Assembly: GCA_002309855.1 (NCBI GenBank)
Contig: DBYD01000067.1
Location: 1 to 32,430 of the forward strand
Source of the DNA: Bacteroidales bacterium UBA1195
Lineage (GTDB): Bacteria > Bacteroidota > Bacteroidia > Bacteroidales > WCHB1-69
Reading direction: 5' to 3'
DNA: 32,430 nt
Part shown: in pieces, positions 24,014-31,329 of the stretch
Numbering within the stretch: position 1 is the stretch's first letter
Layout of the letters: each line of letters opens with the position of its first letter
Program-made: the position numbers and the translations under genes
The notes under the pieces: generated by a model
Told to the model about the DNA's origin: nothing
What the model saw: the letters and a program-made list of their open reading frames with translations, nothing else
The model's database searches: none

Positions 24014-25393
24014 ATGACCGATAAGAATTTTGAAAGCCTGCGGCAGGCGCATCCTCTGTTCACCTACCGCGCATACCATTGGGAGAAGAGGGAGGACTGC
24101 CTCCAACTGCAATTTGATTTTGAGGTGAATGAGGAGATCCGCTTCTCCCCCACCATCCGCATCCCTGACCATCCGGCATACACCGCCTTCTACAGGGAGC
24201 ACAACCTGAGCGAGTTGGAGAACCTTGTGTTCCACATAGGCATGATCGAGCTCATCAGCTACTGGAAATGCGTCTGCTGCCCGGAAATCCGGATTGAGGC
24301 CGCCCACCTTGACGAGGAGGCGCTTGCCTGGTGGAAGAACCTCTACTACCACGGGTTAGGCGAATTCTTCTACATCAACCATATCGCCACCGACGCGCAA
24401 TCCTTTGTCCGGCTGCGCTGCACCTCCGACCGCAGGCTGCCAAAACTGAAAGCGGGAAATCCGGAAGGCACCATCATCCCCATCGGGGGCGGCAAGGATT
24501 CGGTGGTCACATTGGAGCTGCTCAAACAGCAGCAGCCAGCCCCGCTGACATTCATCATCAACCCGCGTGGGGCGACCAAGGCCTGCGCGGAGATTTCCGG
24601 ACTGCCCGGCAGATACCTGGAAATACAGCGTCCAATTGACAAAAGGCTGCTGGAACTCAATGCCGAAGGCTACCTGAACGGCCACACCCCCTTCTCAGCC
24701 ATGCTGGCCTTCTACAGCCTGCTAATCGCCACGCTGGCTGGCAGGAGCCGGATAGCCCTCTCCAACGAATCGAGCGCGAACGAGCCTACCGTGCAGGGGA
24801 GCGATGTCAACCACCAGTATTCCAAATCAATCGCATTTGAATCCGATTTCAGGGAGTATGTGGCGCGACACCTTACTGAGAAGATTTCATACCACAGTTT
24901 CCTGCGTCCGCTTTCAGAGCTGCAGATCGCCATGCTCTTTTCGCGCTGCACAGCCTATCTCCCCGTCTTCAGAAGCTGCAACGTGGGCAGCAAGCAGGAC
25001 ATCTGGTGCGGACACTGCCCAAAATGCCTCTTCACCTGCATCATGCTCTCCGCCTTCCTCCCCGCTGAAAAGGTGCGTGAAATTTTCGGCAAGGAGCTGC
25101 TGAAGGATGAAACGCTGTGGCCGGTACTGAAGGAGCTGTGCGGCGAAACCGCCGTCAAACCATTTGAGTGCGTGGGCACCCGTGAGGAGGTCTGCATGGC
25201 GTTATGCGAAATCATCCGCCAATATGAAAGCCGGAACGGGAGCTTGCCCACCCTGCTGGCAAGTTTCAGACGTACTGCATTGTACGAAGCCTACCGGCAA
25301 CGGGACTTCCAGCCGCTGCTCACCGCCTGGGACCCGCACCACTTCCTGCCGGAGGACGAGGAGCTGCTGCTAAGGAAGGCGTTGGGAATCTGA
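24014..25393 (+). CDS. murL: UDP-MurNAc-L-Ala-L-Glu epimerase, MurL family
   Basis: The 459-residue cytoplasmic protein starts at MTDKNFESL; the frame is open upstream only inside the previous gene. It shows an ATP pyrophosphatase-type loop PIGGGKDSVVTLELL (156-170), NESSANEP (251-258), VNHQYSKSIAFE, a SFLRPLSELQIA segment, Cys322 in FRSCN and a CGHCPKC cluster (Cys332, 335, 338), ending in KPFECVGTREE. This series matches the MurL family as I recall it from Xanthomonas. There it epimerises the L-Glu of UDP-MurNAc-L-Ala-L-Glu to D-Glu with ATP going to AMP and PPi, after MurD2 adds L-Glu. The partner MurD2 is not in this window. Family membership looks strong; activity in this organism is inferred. 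Confidence 0.78.
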   Translation: MTDKNFESLRQAHPLFTYRAYHWEKREDCLQLQFDFEVNEEIRFSPTIRIPDHPAYTAFYREHNLSELENLVFHIGMIELISYWKCVCCPEIRIEAAHLDEEALAWWKNLYYHGLGEFFYINHIATDAQSFVRLRCTSDRRLPKLKAGNPEGTIIPIGGGKDSVVTLELLKQQQPAPLTFIINPRGATKACAEISGLPGRYLEIQRPIDKRLLELNAEGYLNGHTPFSAMLAFYSLLIATLAGRSRIALSNESSANEPTVQGSDVNHQYSKSIAFESDFREYVARHLTEKISYHSFLRPLSELQIAMLFSRCTAYLPVFRSCNVGSKQDIWCGHCPKCLFTCIMLSAFLPAEKVREIFGKELLKDETLWPVLKELCGETAVKPFECVGTREEVCMALCEIIRQYESRNGSLPTLLASFRRTALYEAYRQRDFQPLLTAWDPHHFLPEDEELLLRKALGI

Positions 25394-25418
25394 TGCCCCG
25401 CCACCGTCACATTTTTTT

Positions 25419-25431
25419 CCGCCACGGGCGG
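25419..25431 (+). repeat. Short GC hairpin between murL and the C10 protease gene
   Basis: CCGCC and GGCGG with an ACG loop follow a T-run rather than precede one, so it is not a standard terminator for murL. It may still stop polymerase weakly or protect the transcript end. Confidence 0.35.
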
Positions 25432-25453
25432 TGTTCCATATTATAATTTAATG

Positions 25454-25461
25454 TAATTTTG
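25454..25461 (+). promoter_or_regulatory. Promoter -7 box of the C10 protease gene
   Basis: TAATTTTG matches TAnnTTTG and lies 29 bases before the ATG at 25491. Upstream sequence is AT-rich without an obvious -33 TTTG. Confidence 0.5.
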
Positions 25462-25490
25462 CAGTTTGATTTGAAACTAAAAATTGCACT

Positions 25491-27890
25491 ATGAGACAAT
25501 TACTTACCATCTTGGCAATGCTGCTCGTCCTTCCGGTTTGGAGCCAGCCTGCAGGGCTGAAGGATGCACAGACCGTAGCGGAACACTTCTACGCGCTGCA
25601 GCACAAGCAGAAAAGCGGCCATGCGCTGCGGCTCTACACAACCGACCAACAGCTGTACCGGCAAAAATCAGGCAGCGGGGAGGTCCGCTACTACATCTTC
25701 AACGACGGCGACAACGGCTTCGTCATCGTGGCTGGCGACAGGCGTTTCCAGCCGGTGCTGGGCTATTCGACCGAAAGCCGCTTCGACACCGCCGGCATGC
25801 CGGAAAACATCCGCTGGTGGATGCGCACCTATTGCGAAGAGATGGATGCCGTGACGGCACTTCCCGGCGCGGACACAATGCCGATGAACCCGCTGTGGCA
25901 GGCCTATATCGAGAACAGCGCCGCAGCCATCGCAAAGACAACCGCCTCCGTCGACCCGCTGATACAAACAAAGTGGGGACAGGGCACCCCATACAATGAT
26001 TCCTGCCCTTACGACGCCAACGCCTCCGGTGCCAGCTACAACTACCACACTCCGGTGGGATGTGTGGCCACAGCCATGGCACAGGTGCTGTATTTTTGGA
26101 AATATCCTGTCAGCGGGAAAGGCTACCACACCTACACCAGCGCCAACTACGGCACAATCCAGAGTGCCAATTTTGAAAAGACAACATACGACTGGAACAA
26201 CATGACCACCACCTACAGCAAAAACAGCAGCGCCGTTGCCATAAGGGCGGTCGCACAGCTGATGTACCACTGCGGAGTGAGCGTCGAGATGAACTACGGG
26301 ACAAAATCGAGCGGTGCCTACTGCATCCTGACAGATGAACAAAAGAGAAGCTACAAGTTGACCGATGCAAGGGACGCATTGCAGTACCATTTCGGATGCG
26401 ACACCGTAATCGGATACAAGCGTGACAACTTCTCCGACTCGACTGTATGGATCAGCATGCTGAAAAAGGAGCTGAATGCCCGCCATCCCATCCTCTACGG
26501 CGGTGCCAACACAAACGGCGGACACGCCTTTGTATGCGACGGCTACGACAGCAGGGACTTCTTCCATATCAACTGGGGATGGAACGGTTCCTCGGACGGC
26601 TATTTCCAGATTTCGGCACTGGATCCAAGCTCGCAGGGCATCGGCGGCAGCAACAGCGGATACAATTTGAACCAAAGCGCCCTGTTCGTGCATCCGGTCG
26701 ACTACCCCGCCTCGACACTCTACAACCTGCACCTGTACAAGCCCATGCACATCAGCACGCCGGTGGTGAAATACAACACCGCCTTCTCCATCGCCGACAG
26801 CATCGCAAACATCGACACCGTGCCGTTTAACGGGCAGGTAGGCGTTGCCATCTACAACGAGAACGGCACATTCTTCGGTGTGTTCGGAATCACCAAAACC
26901 CAAATAAAAAACGGCTATTACATACCGAACTTCAAATGCGACATCGCCGCCACCGAAAAGCTTACGGGAGGCAACTACACCGCCCGCATGGTCTACTCCG
27001 ACTCCAACGACCGGCGCTGGCATCCGGTTGGGGAGTACTATTGCACCAATTCCATTAACTTCAAAATTTCCGGAGGTTATTACGGTTTCAAACTGAAACT
27101 GTACAGCCCGTTGCATGTCCAGGATACTGTGGAATACAACACCCCGTTCCAGTTCGTCGACAGCATCGCCAACTTGGGGGTCGATCCGTATGAAGGGAAA
27201 ATGGCCATAGGCATTTACGACAGCGCATCAAACTACAAGGGGGCTTTCGGAATCACCGACGTGTCATTGACAAACGGCTATTTCATTCGCGTACTGTTCA
27301 ACGTTGAAGCCTCCGAAAAACTTACAGAGGGCTTATATTCAGCCAGAATCGTGTACAAGTCTGATGTGGACAACAACTGGTACCTGATCGGAAGCGAAGA
27401 CTATAACAACTACTGCAGTTTCCGCATTGTCCGCACGCCAAAACCCAAATACACCCTTTCCGTGATTGCCGAAGACAGCACGATGGGATGCGTTTCCGAG
27501 GGATGCGAGTTTTACGGGGACACCACCGTCACAATCAGCGCCACCCCATTCATCGGATACCGTTTCAGCCACTGGAAGGACGGCATAAAGGAGAGCGAGC
27601 GGATGGTCAGCGTATATTCCGACACCACCTTCATCGCCATATTTGAAGCGGATGAGGACGGCATCGGCGAAACCACCGAAGGGCGTGTTGCTGTCTTTAC
27701 CGACCGAAGCGACATTGTGGTCTGTAACGCGGAAGGGAAGCCAATGCGCATCTTCGACATAACGGGAAGGCTGCTCCACAACCTGGAGGCCATCTCACAT
27801 GACGAACAGCGCATCCGTATGGAGACACCCGGAGTCTACATCGTACAGATTGGGGAAAATACTCTTAAGAAGGTTGTGATAAGACAATAA
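25491..27890 (+). CDS. Secreted C10 (streptopain-like) cysteine protease with T9SS sorting domain
   Basis: The 799-residue protein contains a signal peptide (LLTILAMLLVLPVWS), an inhibitory propeptide (NDGDNGFVIVAGDRRFQPVLG, 71-91) and the C10 catalytic domain with Cys191 in TPVGCVATAMAQ and His345 in NGGHAFVCDGYD, then HINWGWNG. Two tandem ~115-residue beta domains follow (about 411-527 and 531-646), then an InlB-like B-repeat domain (about 654-720, GYRFSHWKDG) and a C-terminal type A T9SS sorting domain (about 735-799, FDITGRLL... PGVYIVQIGENTLKKVVIRQ). C10 proteases include SpeB and Prevotella interpain. The sorting domain predicts export through the type IX system to the surface or medium. 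It is a monocistronic gene with promoter and strong terminator. Confidence 0.93.
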   Translation: MRQLLTILAMLLVLPVWSQPAGLKDAQTVAEHFYALQHKQKSGHALRLYTTDQQLYRQKSGSGEVRYYIFNDGDNGFVIVAGDRRFQPVLGYSTESRFDTAGMPENIRWWMRTYCEEMDAVTALPGADTMPMNPLWQAYIENSAAAIAKTTASVDPLIQTKWGQGTPYNDSCPYDANASGASYNYHTPVGCVATAMAQVLYFWKYPVSGKGYHTYTSANYGTIQSANFEKTTYDWNNMTTTYSKNSSAVAIRAVAQLMYHCGVSVEMNYGTKSSGAYCILTDEQKRSYKLTDARDALQYHFGCDTVIGYKRDNFSDSTVWISMLKKELNARHPILYGGANTNGGHAFVCDGYDSRDFFHINWGWNGSSDGYFQISALDPSSQGIGGSNSGYNLNQSALFVHPVDYPASTLYNLHLYKPMHISTPVVKYNTAFSIADSIANIDTVPFNGQVGVAIYNENGTFFGVFGITKTQIKNGYYIPNFKCDIAATEKLTGGNYTARMVYSDSNDRRWHPVGEYYCTNSINFKISGGYYGFKLKLYSPLHVQDTVEYNTPFQFVDSIANLGVDPYEGKMAIGIYDSASNYKGAFGITDVSLTNGYFIRVLFNVEASEKLTEGLYSARIVYKSDVDNNWYLIGSEDYNNYCSFRIVRTPKPKYTLSVIAEDSTMGCVSEGCEFYGDTTVTISATPFIGYRFSHWKDGIKESERMVSVYSDTTFIAIFEADEDGIGETTEGRVAVFTDRSDIVVCNAEGKPMRIFDITGRLLHNLEAISHDEQRIRMETPGVYIVQIGENTLKKVVIRQ
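26721..27429 (+). repeat. Tandem duplicated domain inside the C10 protease
   Basis: Residues 411-527 and 531-646 align by eye: LHLYKPMHISTPVVKYNTAF with LKLYSPLHVQDTVEYNTPF, GVFGITKTQIKNGYYI with GAFGITDVSLTNGYFI, EKLTGGNYTARMVY with EKLTEGLYSARIVY. The copies have diverged, so this is an old duplication of a beta-rich accessory domain rather than a recent DNA repeat. Confidence 0.85.
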
Positions 27891-27923
27891 AAAAAAGAGC
27901 GGTCGAAACCGCTCTTTTTTTTT
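27891..27923 (+). terminator. Bidirectional terminator between C10 protease and the small lipoprotein gene
   Basis: GAGCGGT and ACCGCTC (27897-27914) form a stem around CGAA, with an A-run before and a T-run after, so it ends the protease gene (+) and the converging lipoprotein gene (-). Confidence 0.92.
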
Positions 27924-27926
27924 ACT

Positions 27927-28196
27927 TTACTTGCAGGTGGTGATGGTCTTCTGACGGATTCCCCACACAGTCTGTGAAACGGTCTCGTCCAATTCAGAGC
28001 ATTTGCCCTTGGTTTCGGCCGTGGTGGTTGCCTCCACAGTATTGCCCTTCATCATTTCATACATTTCATGATCATAGTTGTCAGGATCGGCAATCTCAAT
28101 CTCCTGACGGGTGGTGCAAGTGCAGGTTTTCTTGCAAGCAGTGGTGAACACCATGGCCGCTCCCATAACAGCGGCAACCAACAATAATTTCTTCAT
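27927..28196 (-). CDS. Small cysteine-containing lipoprotein
   Basis: The 89-residue protein from MKKLLLVAAVMGAAMVFTTAC has a lipobox ending at Cys21. The mature part starts CKKTCTCTT, giving three closely spaced Cys with one more at the end of a Glu/Asp-rich region (TETKGKCSEL-like spacing) and a C-terminal TTCK. A Met 14 codons upstream is rejected because the signal sequence begins here. No family is recognised. It is 45 bases downstream of the GHKL-ATPase gene and ends at the terminator at 27891-27923, so it is probably the last gene of that operon. Confidence 0.75.
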   Translation of the reverse strand: MKKLLLVAAVMGAAMVFTTACKKTCTCTTRQEIEIADPDNYDHEMYEMMKGNTVEATTTAETKGKCSELDETVSQTVWGIRQKTITTCK

Positions 28197-28241
28197 AAGA
28201 CAAAAGTTTTTAAATGAAACATAAGAAATGTGGAGCAAAAA

Positions 28242-28784
28242 TCATTCCACCCGCCCCTCAAGGTTGGCCTCCACCAGCTCCTTCAGATCCTGGATGATTG
28301 AGGGGTCCTGCAACGAAGCGCCCTCCAGCACCTCATTGACCTCGTCGGTATCGAACACAAAATCGATGGTTTCCGACTTGTAGCGGAAAATGAAACGGAT
28401 TTCCGGATGGGCGGAGACAGTCAGGATGAGGGTGCCGGGCAGGTCGCCCATCGGCTGGCGGTCCCAATGCGACAGGCCGAAGACCGCCTTCACCGTGGTG
28501 CCCTCACCAAGTTTTGAGGCGATTTCCAGATGTCCGCCCGTCTGCTCCGCATTCTGCTTTAGCAGGGAGAGCCCCAACCCCACCTTGCGTGTGGTGCGGG
28601 TCGTGAAGAAAGGGTTAAGCACATTGGCAAGCGTATCCTCGCTCATGCCGGTGCCGTTGTCGATGAATTCCAGCGTAAGCGTGTCCGCCGTGTGGTCCTC
28701 GGTGACATTCAGCTGCACCAGATCCGCCTTGGCGCGGATTGAGTTCTGCAGAATGTCCATTATGTGCATGGAAATGTCTTTCAT
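28242..28784 (-). CDS. GHKL/HATPase-domain protein (hydrogenase-cluster type)
   Basis: The 180-residue protein has a short HATPase_c fold: N-box DILQNSIRA (10-18), DNGTGM (42-47), FFTTRTTRKVGLGLSLLKQ (59-77) and GTTVKAVF. There is no phosphoacceptor His and no sensor or membrane region, so it is not a complete histidine kinase. A C-terminal ~70-residue region is specific to this group. Such stand-alone ATPases occur with PHP and DRTGG proteins beside [FeFe]-hydrogenase genes in anaerobes. Their role is thought to be regulatory but is not established. Here it is third in the operon, 18 bases after the PHP gene. Confidence 0.85.
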   Translation of the reverse strand: MKDISMHIMDILQNSIRAKADLVQLNVTEDHTADTLTLEFIDNGTGMSEDTLANVLNPFFTTRTTRKVGLGLSLLKQNAEQTGGHLEIASKLGEGTTVKAVFGLSHWDRQPMGDLPGTLILTVSAHPEIRFIFRYKSETIDFVFDTDEVNEVLEGASLQDPSIIQDLKELVEANLEGRVE

Positions 28785-28802
28785 CTTTCCGGTTGTTTTA
28801 AA

Positions 28803-29552
28803 TTATTCAGGTTTTGACAGCCAGACGCGGCGCCCCTGCTCCCCGTGCAGCGCCATGCGGATTTCGGCGAAACTGCGGGTCTCCAGCTCAAAATAGCAGG
28901 TGTCCACGCCGATGCGGTCGGGGATGTGCGCGTCCGAACTGCGGATAAAGGTTTTGTCCTTCAAGTATGGGTGCTGCGAAAGAATCTTGTCTCGGTCGCC
29001 GTGGCCGGAGAGCTCCACCGCATCGTATGGCAGGTCGAACGGGATGAATCCCAACTGAGAAATCACACTGTTCTTCAGCTTGTCGATATGCGCCGGAATA
29101 AAAAGGCCGCCCAGCGACTTCACCTCCGCCGCAATCACCTCAATCGGAACGTCAAGTCCGGATGTGAGCAGCTTCGGTTCCTCGTACACGATGTTGAAAT
29201 CCTCGTCAATCTGCACCTGGTCGCCGAAAAAATCGGGGGAGTTGGGTATGTCGGGCAGGTGTTCGTCAAGATAGGCCTGGAACTTGTCGAGTGTCTCATG
29301 GGTCTCGAAAAAGGCCAGGCAATGCGCCTCCTCCTTTGTGGTCACCTCCGCCCCGCAAAGCACAAAAATGTCGCGGGAATGGGAATAGTGCTCCGCCAGA
29401 CGGCAGTGCCGCGTGGCGTTGTGGTCCGATATGCCGATGATGTCCACCCCCTTGGCGCGCGCGCCGTCCAGGATGGCGTCCGGGGTCATCTCCAGGCTGC
29501 CGCAGGGCGAGAGCAGCGTGTGGTTGTGCAGGTCGGCTTTGAAAAGCTGCAA
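28803..29552 (-). CDS. PHP-domain phosphoesterase-like protein
   Basis: The 249-residue protein has PHP metal motifs in order: DLHNHT (7-12), ISDHN (41-45), CGAEVTT, PAHID and a late SSDAH. The family binds two or three metals and usually hydrolyses phosphoesters; this subgroup is related to TrpH-type nucleases/phosphatases. It lies 12 bases after the DRTGG gene and just before the GHKL-ATPase gene, an arrangement known from [FeFe]-hydrogenase clusters. Substrate is unknown. Confidence 0.88.
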   Translation of the reverse strand: MQLFKADLHNHTLLSPCGSLEMTPDAILDGARAKGVDIIGISDHNATRHCRLAEHYSHSRDIFVLCGAEVTTKEEAHCLAFFETHETLDKFQAYLDEHLPDIPNSPDFFGDQVQIDEDFNIVYEEPKLLTSGLDVPIEVIAAEVKSLGGLFIPAHIDKLKNSVISQLGFIPFDLPYDAVELSGHGDRDKILSQHPYLKDKTFIRSSDAHIPDRIGVDTCYFELETRSFAEIRMALHGEQGRRVWLSKPE

Positions 29553-29564
29553 GGCGATATGGTT

Positions 29565-29900
29565 TTAGGCGTTCAACAGCGAATAGATCCGGCCGACCGT
29601 CTCAAAGGTCTGCTCCGCGGTTCCCAGCACGGGGATGCCCTCCTCCTTAGCCTGCTCCAGCATGTCCGGCTCAGGTTTGTTGCCCTTCACCAGCACAATG
29701 GCGGCCAGCTCCTTCAGCGAGGCGATGGCGATGACATTCTTGTGCGTCTGCAGGGTTACCCATACATGGCCCTCCTTGGCAAAGCCCATCACGTCGCTCA
29801 AAAGGTCGGAGGCGTACCCGCCTTTGATTTCATTATCAAGATTTTCCTCCCCGCAAAAGATCTGCAGGTCCAGTTTCTCCACTAACTCTTTTACTTTCAT
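29565..29900 (-). CDS. DRTGG-domain protein (hydrogenase-cluster type)
   Basis: The 111-residue protein from MKVKELVEKLDLQIF contains the DRTGG-type core (GGYASDLLSDVMGFAKEGHV, then VWVTLQTHKNVIAIASLKEL and IVLVKGNKPEPDMLEQAKEE). The 35 codons open upstream are basic and aromatic-rich, and the sequence there is AT-rich promoter-like, so the internal Met is chosen. DRTGG domains occur near CBS and phosphotransacetylase modules and in hydrogenase clusters, and may bind nucleotides. It is the first gene of the three-gene unit. A weak -7 like box lies at about 29928-29935. Confidence 0.82.
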   Translation of the reverse strand: MKVKELVEKLDLQIFCGEENLDNEIKGGYASDLLSDVMGFAKEGHVWVTLQTHKNVIAIASLKELAAIVLVKGNKPEPDMLEQAKEEGIPVLGTAEQTFETVGRIYSLLNA

Positions 29901-30063
29901 GCGTTTATATTTTTCAGATTGAAAATGCAAATATCCGCAAAAAAGGAATATGCCCCGCCGCCACGTGTCAGGAAAAAAACGAATTTTTTCTAATTTCACA
30001 ACCATTTGTATTTTAATATATTATAAAAAATGTGAAAATTTTTTTTCATCTTAGTGTGAGAAA

Positions 30064-30076
30064 TTGGGTTCCCCAA
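30064..30076 (+). promoter_or_regulatory. Inverted repeat upstream of the sigma factor gene
   Basis: TTGGG and CCCAA with a TTC centre lie about 65 bases before the ATG at 30141 and just ahead of a TATATATA stretch. No standard TAnnTTTG box was found here, so the gene may use a different promoter or be autoregulated, with this as a candidate operator. It is short enough to be chance. Confidence 0.35.
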
Positions 30077-30140
30077 GCGTATTATATATATGAGGGGGCA
30101 TAAAATGCACCTGTCGAAATTTGGTTTAATTATTAATTAT

Positions 30141-30665
30141 ATGGAAACAGGCAGAAAACGGCAGAGGAATGCGGACAAGGATGCTGAATGGTCGCAGCTG
30201 ATGGAAAAACACCATTCCGTCATCCTTCGGGTGTGCGAACTCTTTTATCCCAATGACAGTTACGGGAGAAAAGAGCTGCATCAGGAAATTCTTTGCCACT
30301 TGTGGAATGGTTTCAGACAACGCGGGAATGATGTTCCGGAAGGCATCTGGGTGTATCGGGTGGCGGTCAACACGGCCATCTCCAGCAAGAGGGCGGATGA
30401 ATGCCGTCCGGAGAATGTCCCCATCACGCAGACATTGGCGGAGAGCATGGCCGACAATGCCGACATGGGGCGTGAACGGATGCTGGATGACCTTCATGAA
30501 CTGGTCATGTTGCTGGAGCCGTTGGACAAAGCGATGATGGATCTCTATATTGAAGGATACCCGCAGGCGGAAATCGCCCGCATCTTCTCCATGACGGAAA
30601 CCAATGTTTCCACCAGGGTAGGACGAATTAAGAAAAAACTAATAAATATATGGGAGAAACAATAA
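30141..30665 (+). CDS. ECF-like sigma-70 family RNA polymerase sigma factor
   Basis: The 174-residue protein starts at METGRKRQ; 17 upstream codons are open but lie in the promoter-like region. Region 2 spans about 20-85 (KHHSVILRVCELFYPNDSYG, LHQEILCHLWNGF, VYRVAVNTAISSKR), and region 4 spans about 118-170 (LLEPLDKAMMDLYIEGYPQAEIARIF, TETNVSTRVGRIKKKL), with the usual helix-turn-helix. Its stop overlaps the next start in TAATG, suggesting the four-TM protein is its regulator. FecR-type anti-sigma and SusCD genes, frequent partners in Bacteroidota, are absent. Confidence 0.85.
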   Translation: METGRKRQRNADKDAEWSQLMEKHHSVILRVCELFYPNDSYGRKELHQEILCHLWNGFRQRGNDVPEGIWVYRVAVNTAISSKRADECRPENVPITQTLAESMADNADMGRERMLDDLHELVMLLEPLDKAMMDLYIEGYPQAEIARIFSMTETNVSTRVGRIKKKLINIWEKQ

Positions 30666-31297
30666 TGGAAAATCAGAAAGAGAAAGAGGATCGTATTATG
30701 GCGGAATACGCCAAAGTATGGAAGGAACATGGTGAATCGTTGGCGGACATACCGTTGCCGGAGGTGGATTTGAAAAAGGTGCGGAAATGGCAGCGACGCT
30801 CCCCGCGCCGGAAGATGCTACGCAGGGAGGTGGCCTGCCTGATAGCTGCCGTAGTGATGCTCGCATGGTTCCTGTTTTATTTCAGCAAAGGTATGGAAAT
30901 GCCTGTCGCCTACCTGATGACACTGTTGGTGATGCTGCTGTGCGTGGCGGACAGCGTTTACGCCATCCGGCTCATCACCTTGATTGACCCGATAACCTCA
31001 ACCATCCCCGACATGCTGAAGAACTGCGCCAAGCTCCGGCTGTATCAGAAGATAGAGCTGCTGGTGGCTTTGGTGGTGGTTATGCCCATGTCCGTTTTTT
31101 TCATGCTACCAGCCTTTGGATGGATTTGGAAATCGCTGAACTTTTATTCGGATGTGGTCTGCGACACCTTTTCATGGGCAATACTGCTTGCAGGTGTTCC
31201 GGCCGAAGTGCTGGCATGTATTTATATGTACCGCAGCAACCTCCGCTTTATTAAAGGAACAATCAATGAATTGAGAACATATCGTAATCAGGATTAA
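30665..31297 (+). CDS. Four-TM membrane protein, candidate anti-sigma factor
   Basis: The 210-residue protein from MENQKEKEDRIMAEY begins with a charged cytoplasmic region of about 50 residues (EVDLKKVRKWQRRSPRRKM), followed by four membrane helices (about 56-75, 82-104, 136-160 and 172-195 from that start) and a short basic tail. A charged N-terminal part before the helices, together with coupled translation with the sigma gene, is the layout of membrane anti-sigma factors, although no zinc-binding HxxxCxxC motif is present. Function is inferred from position only. Confidence 0.7.
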   Translation: MENQKEKEDRIMAEYAKVWKEHGESLADIPLPEVDLKKVRKWQRRSPRRKMLRREVACLIAAVVMLAWFLFYFSKGMEMPVAYLMTLLVMLLCVADSVYAIRLITLIDPITSTIPDMLKNCAKLRLYQKIELLVALVVVMPMSVFFMLPAFGWIWKSLNFYSDVVCDTFSWAILLAGVPAEVLACIYMYRSNLRFIKGTINELRTYRNQD

Positions 31298-31329
31298 TAG
31301 TTGCAACTAAATATTAAAACATTTTTAAC

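Noticed and set aside
25668..27116. 482-codon open frame on the minus strand
   Set aside because: It lies fully antisense to the C10 protease, whose catalytic and T9SS motifs are clear. The product is Val/Gly/His-rich without recognisable domains, which is typical of the complement of this codon usage.
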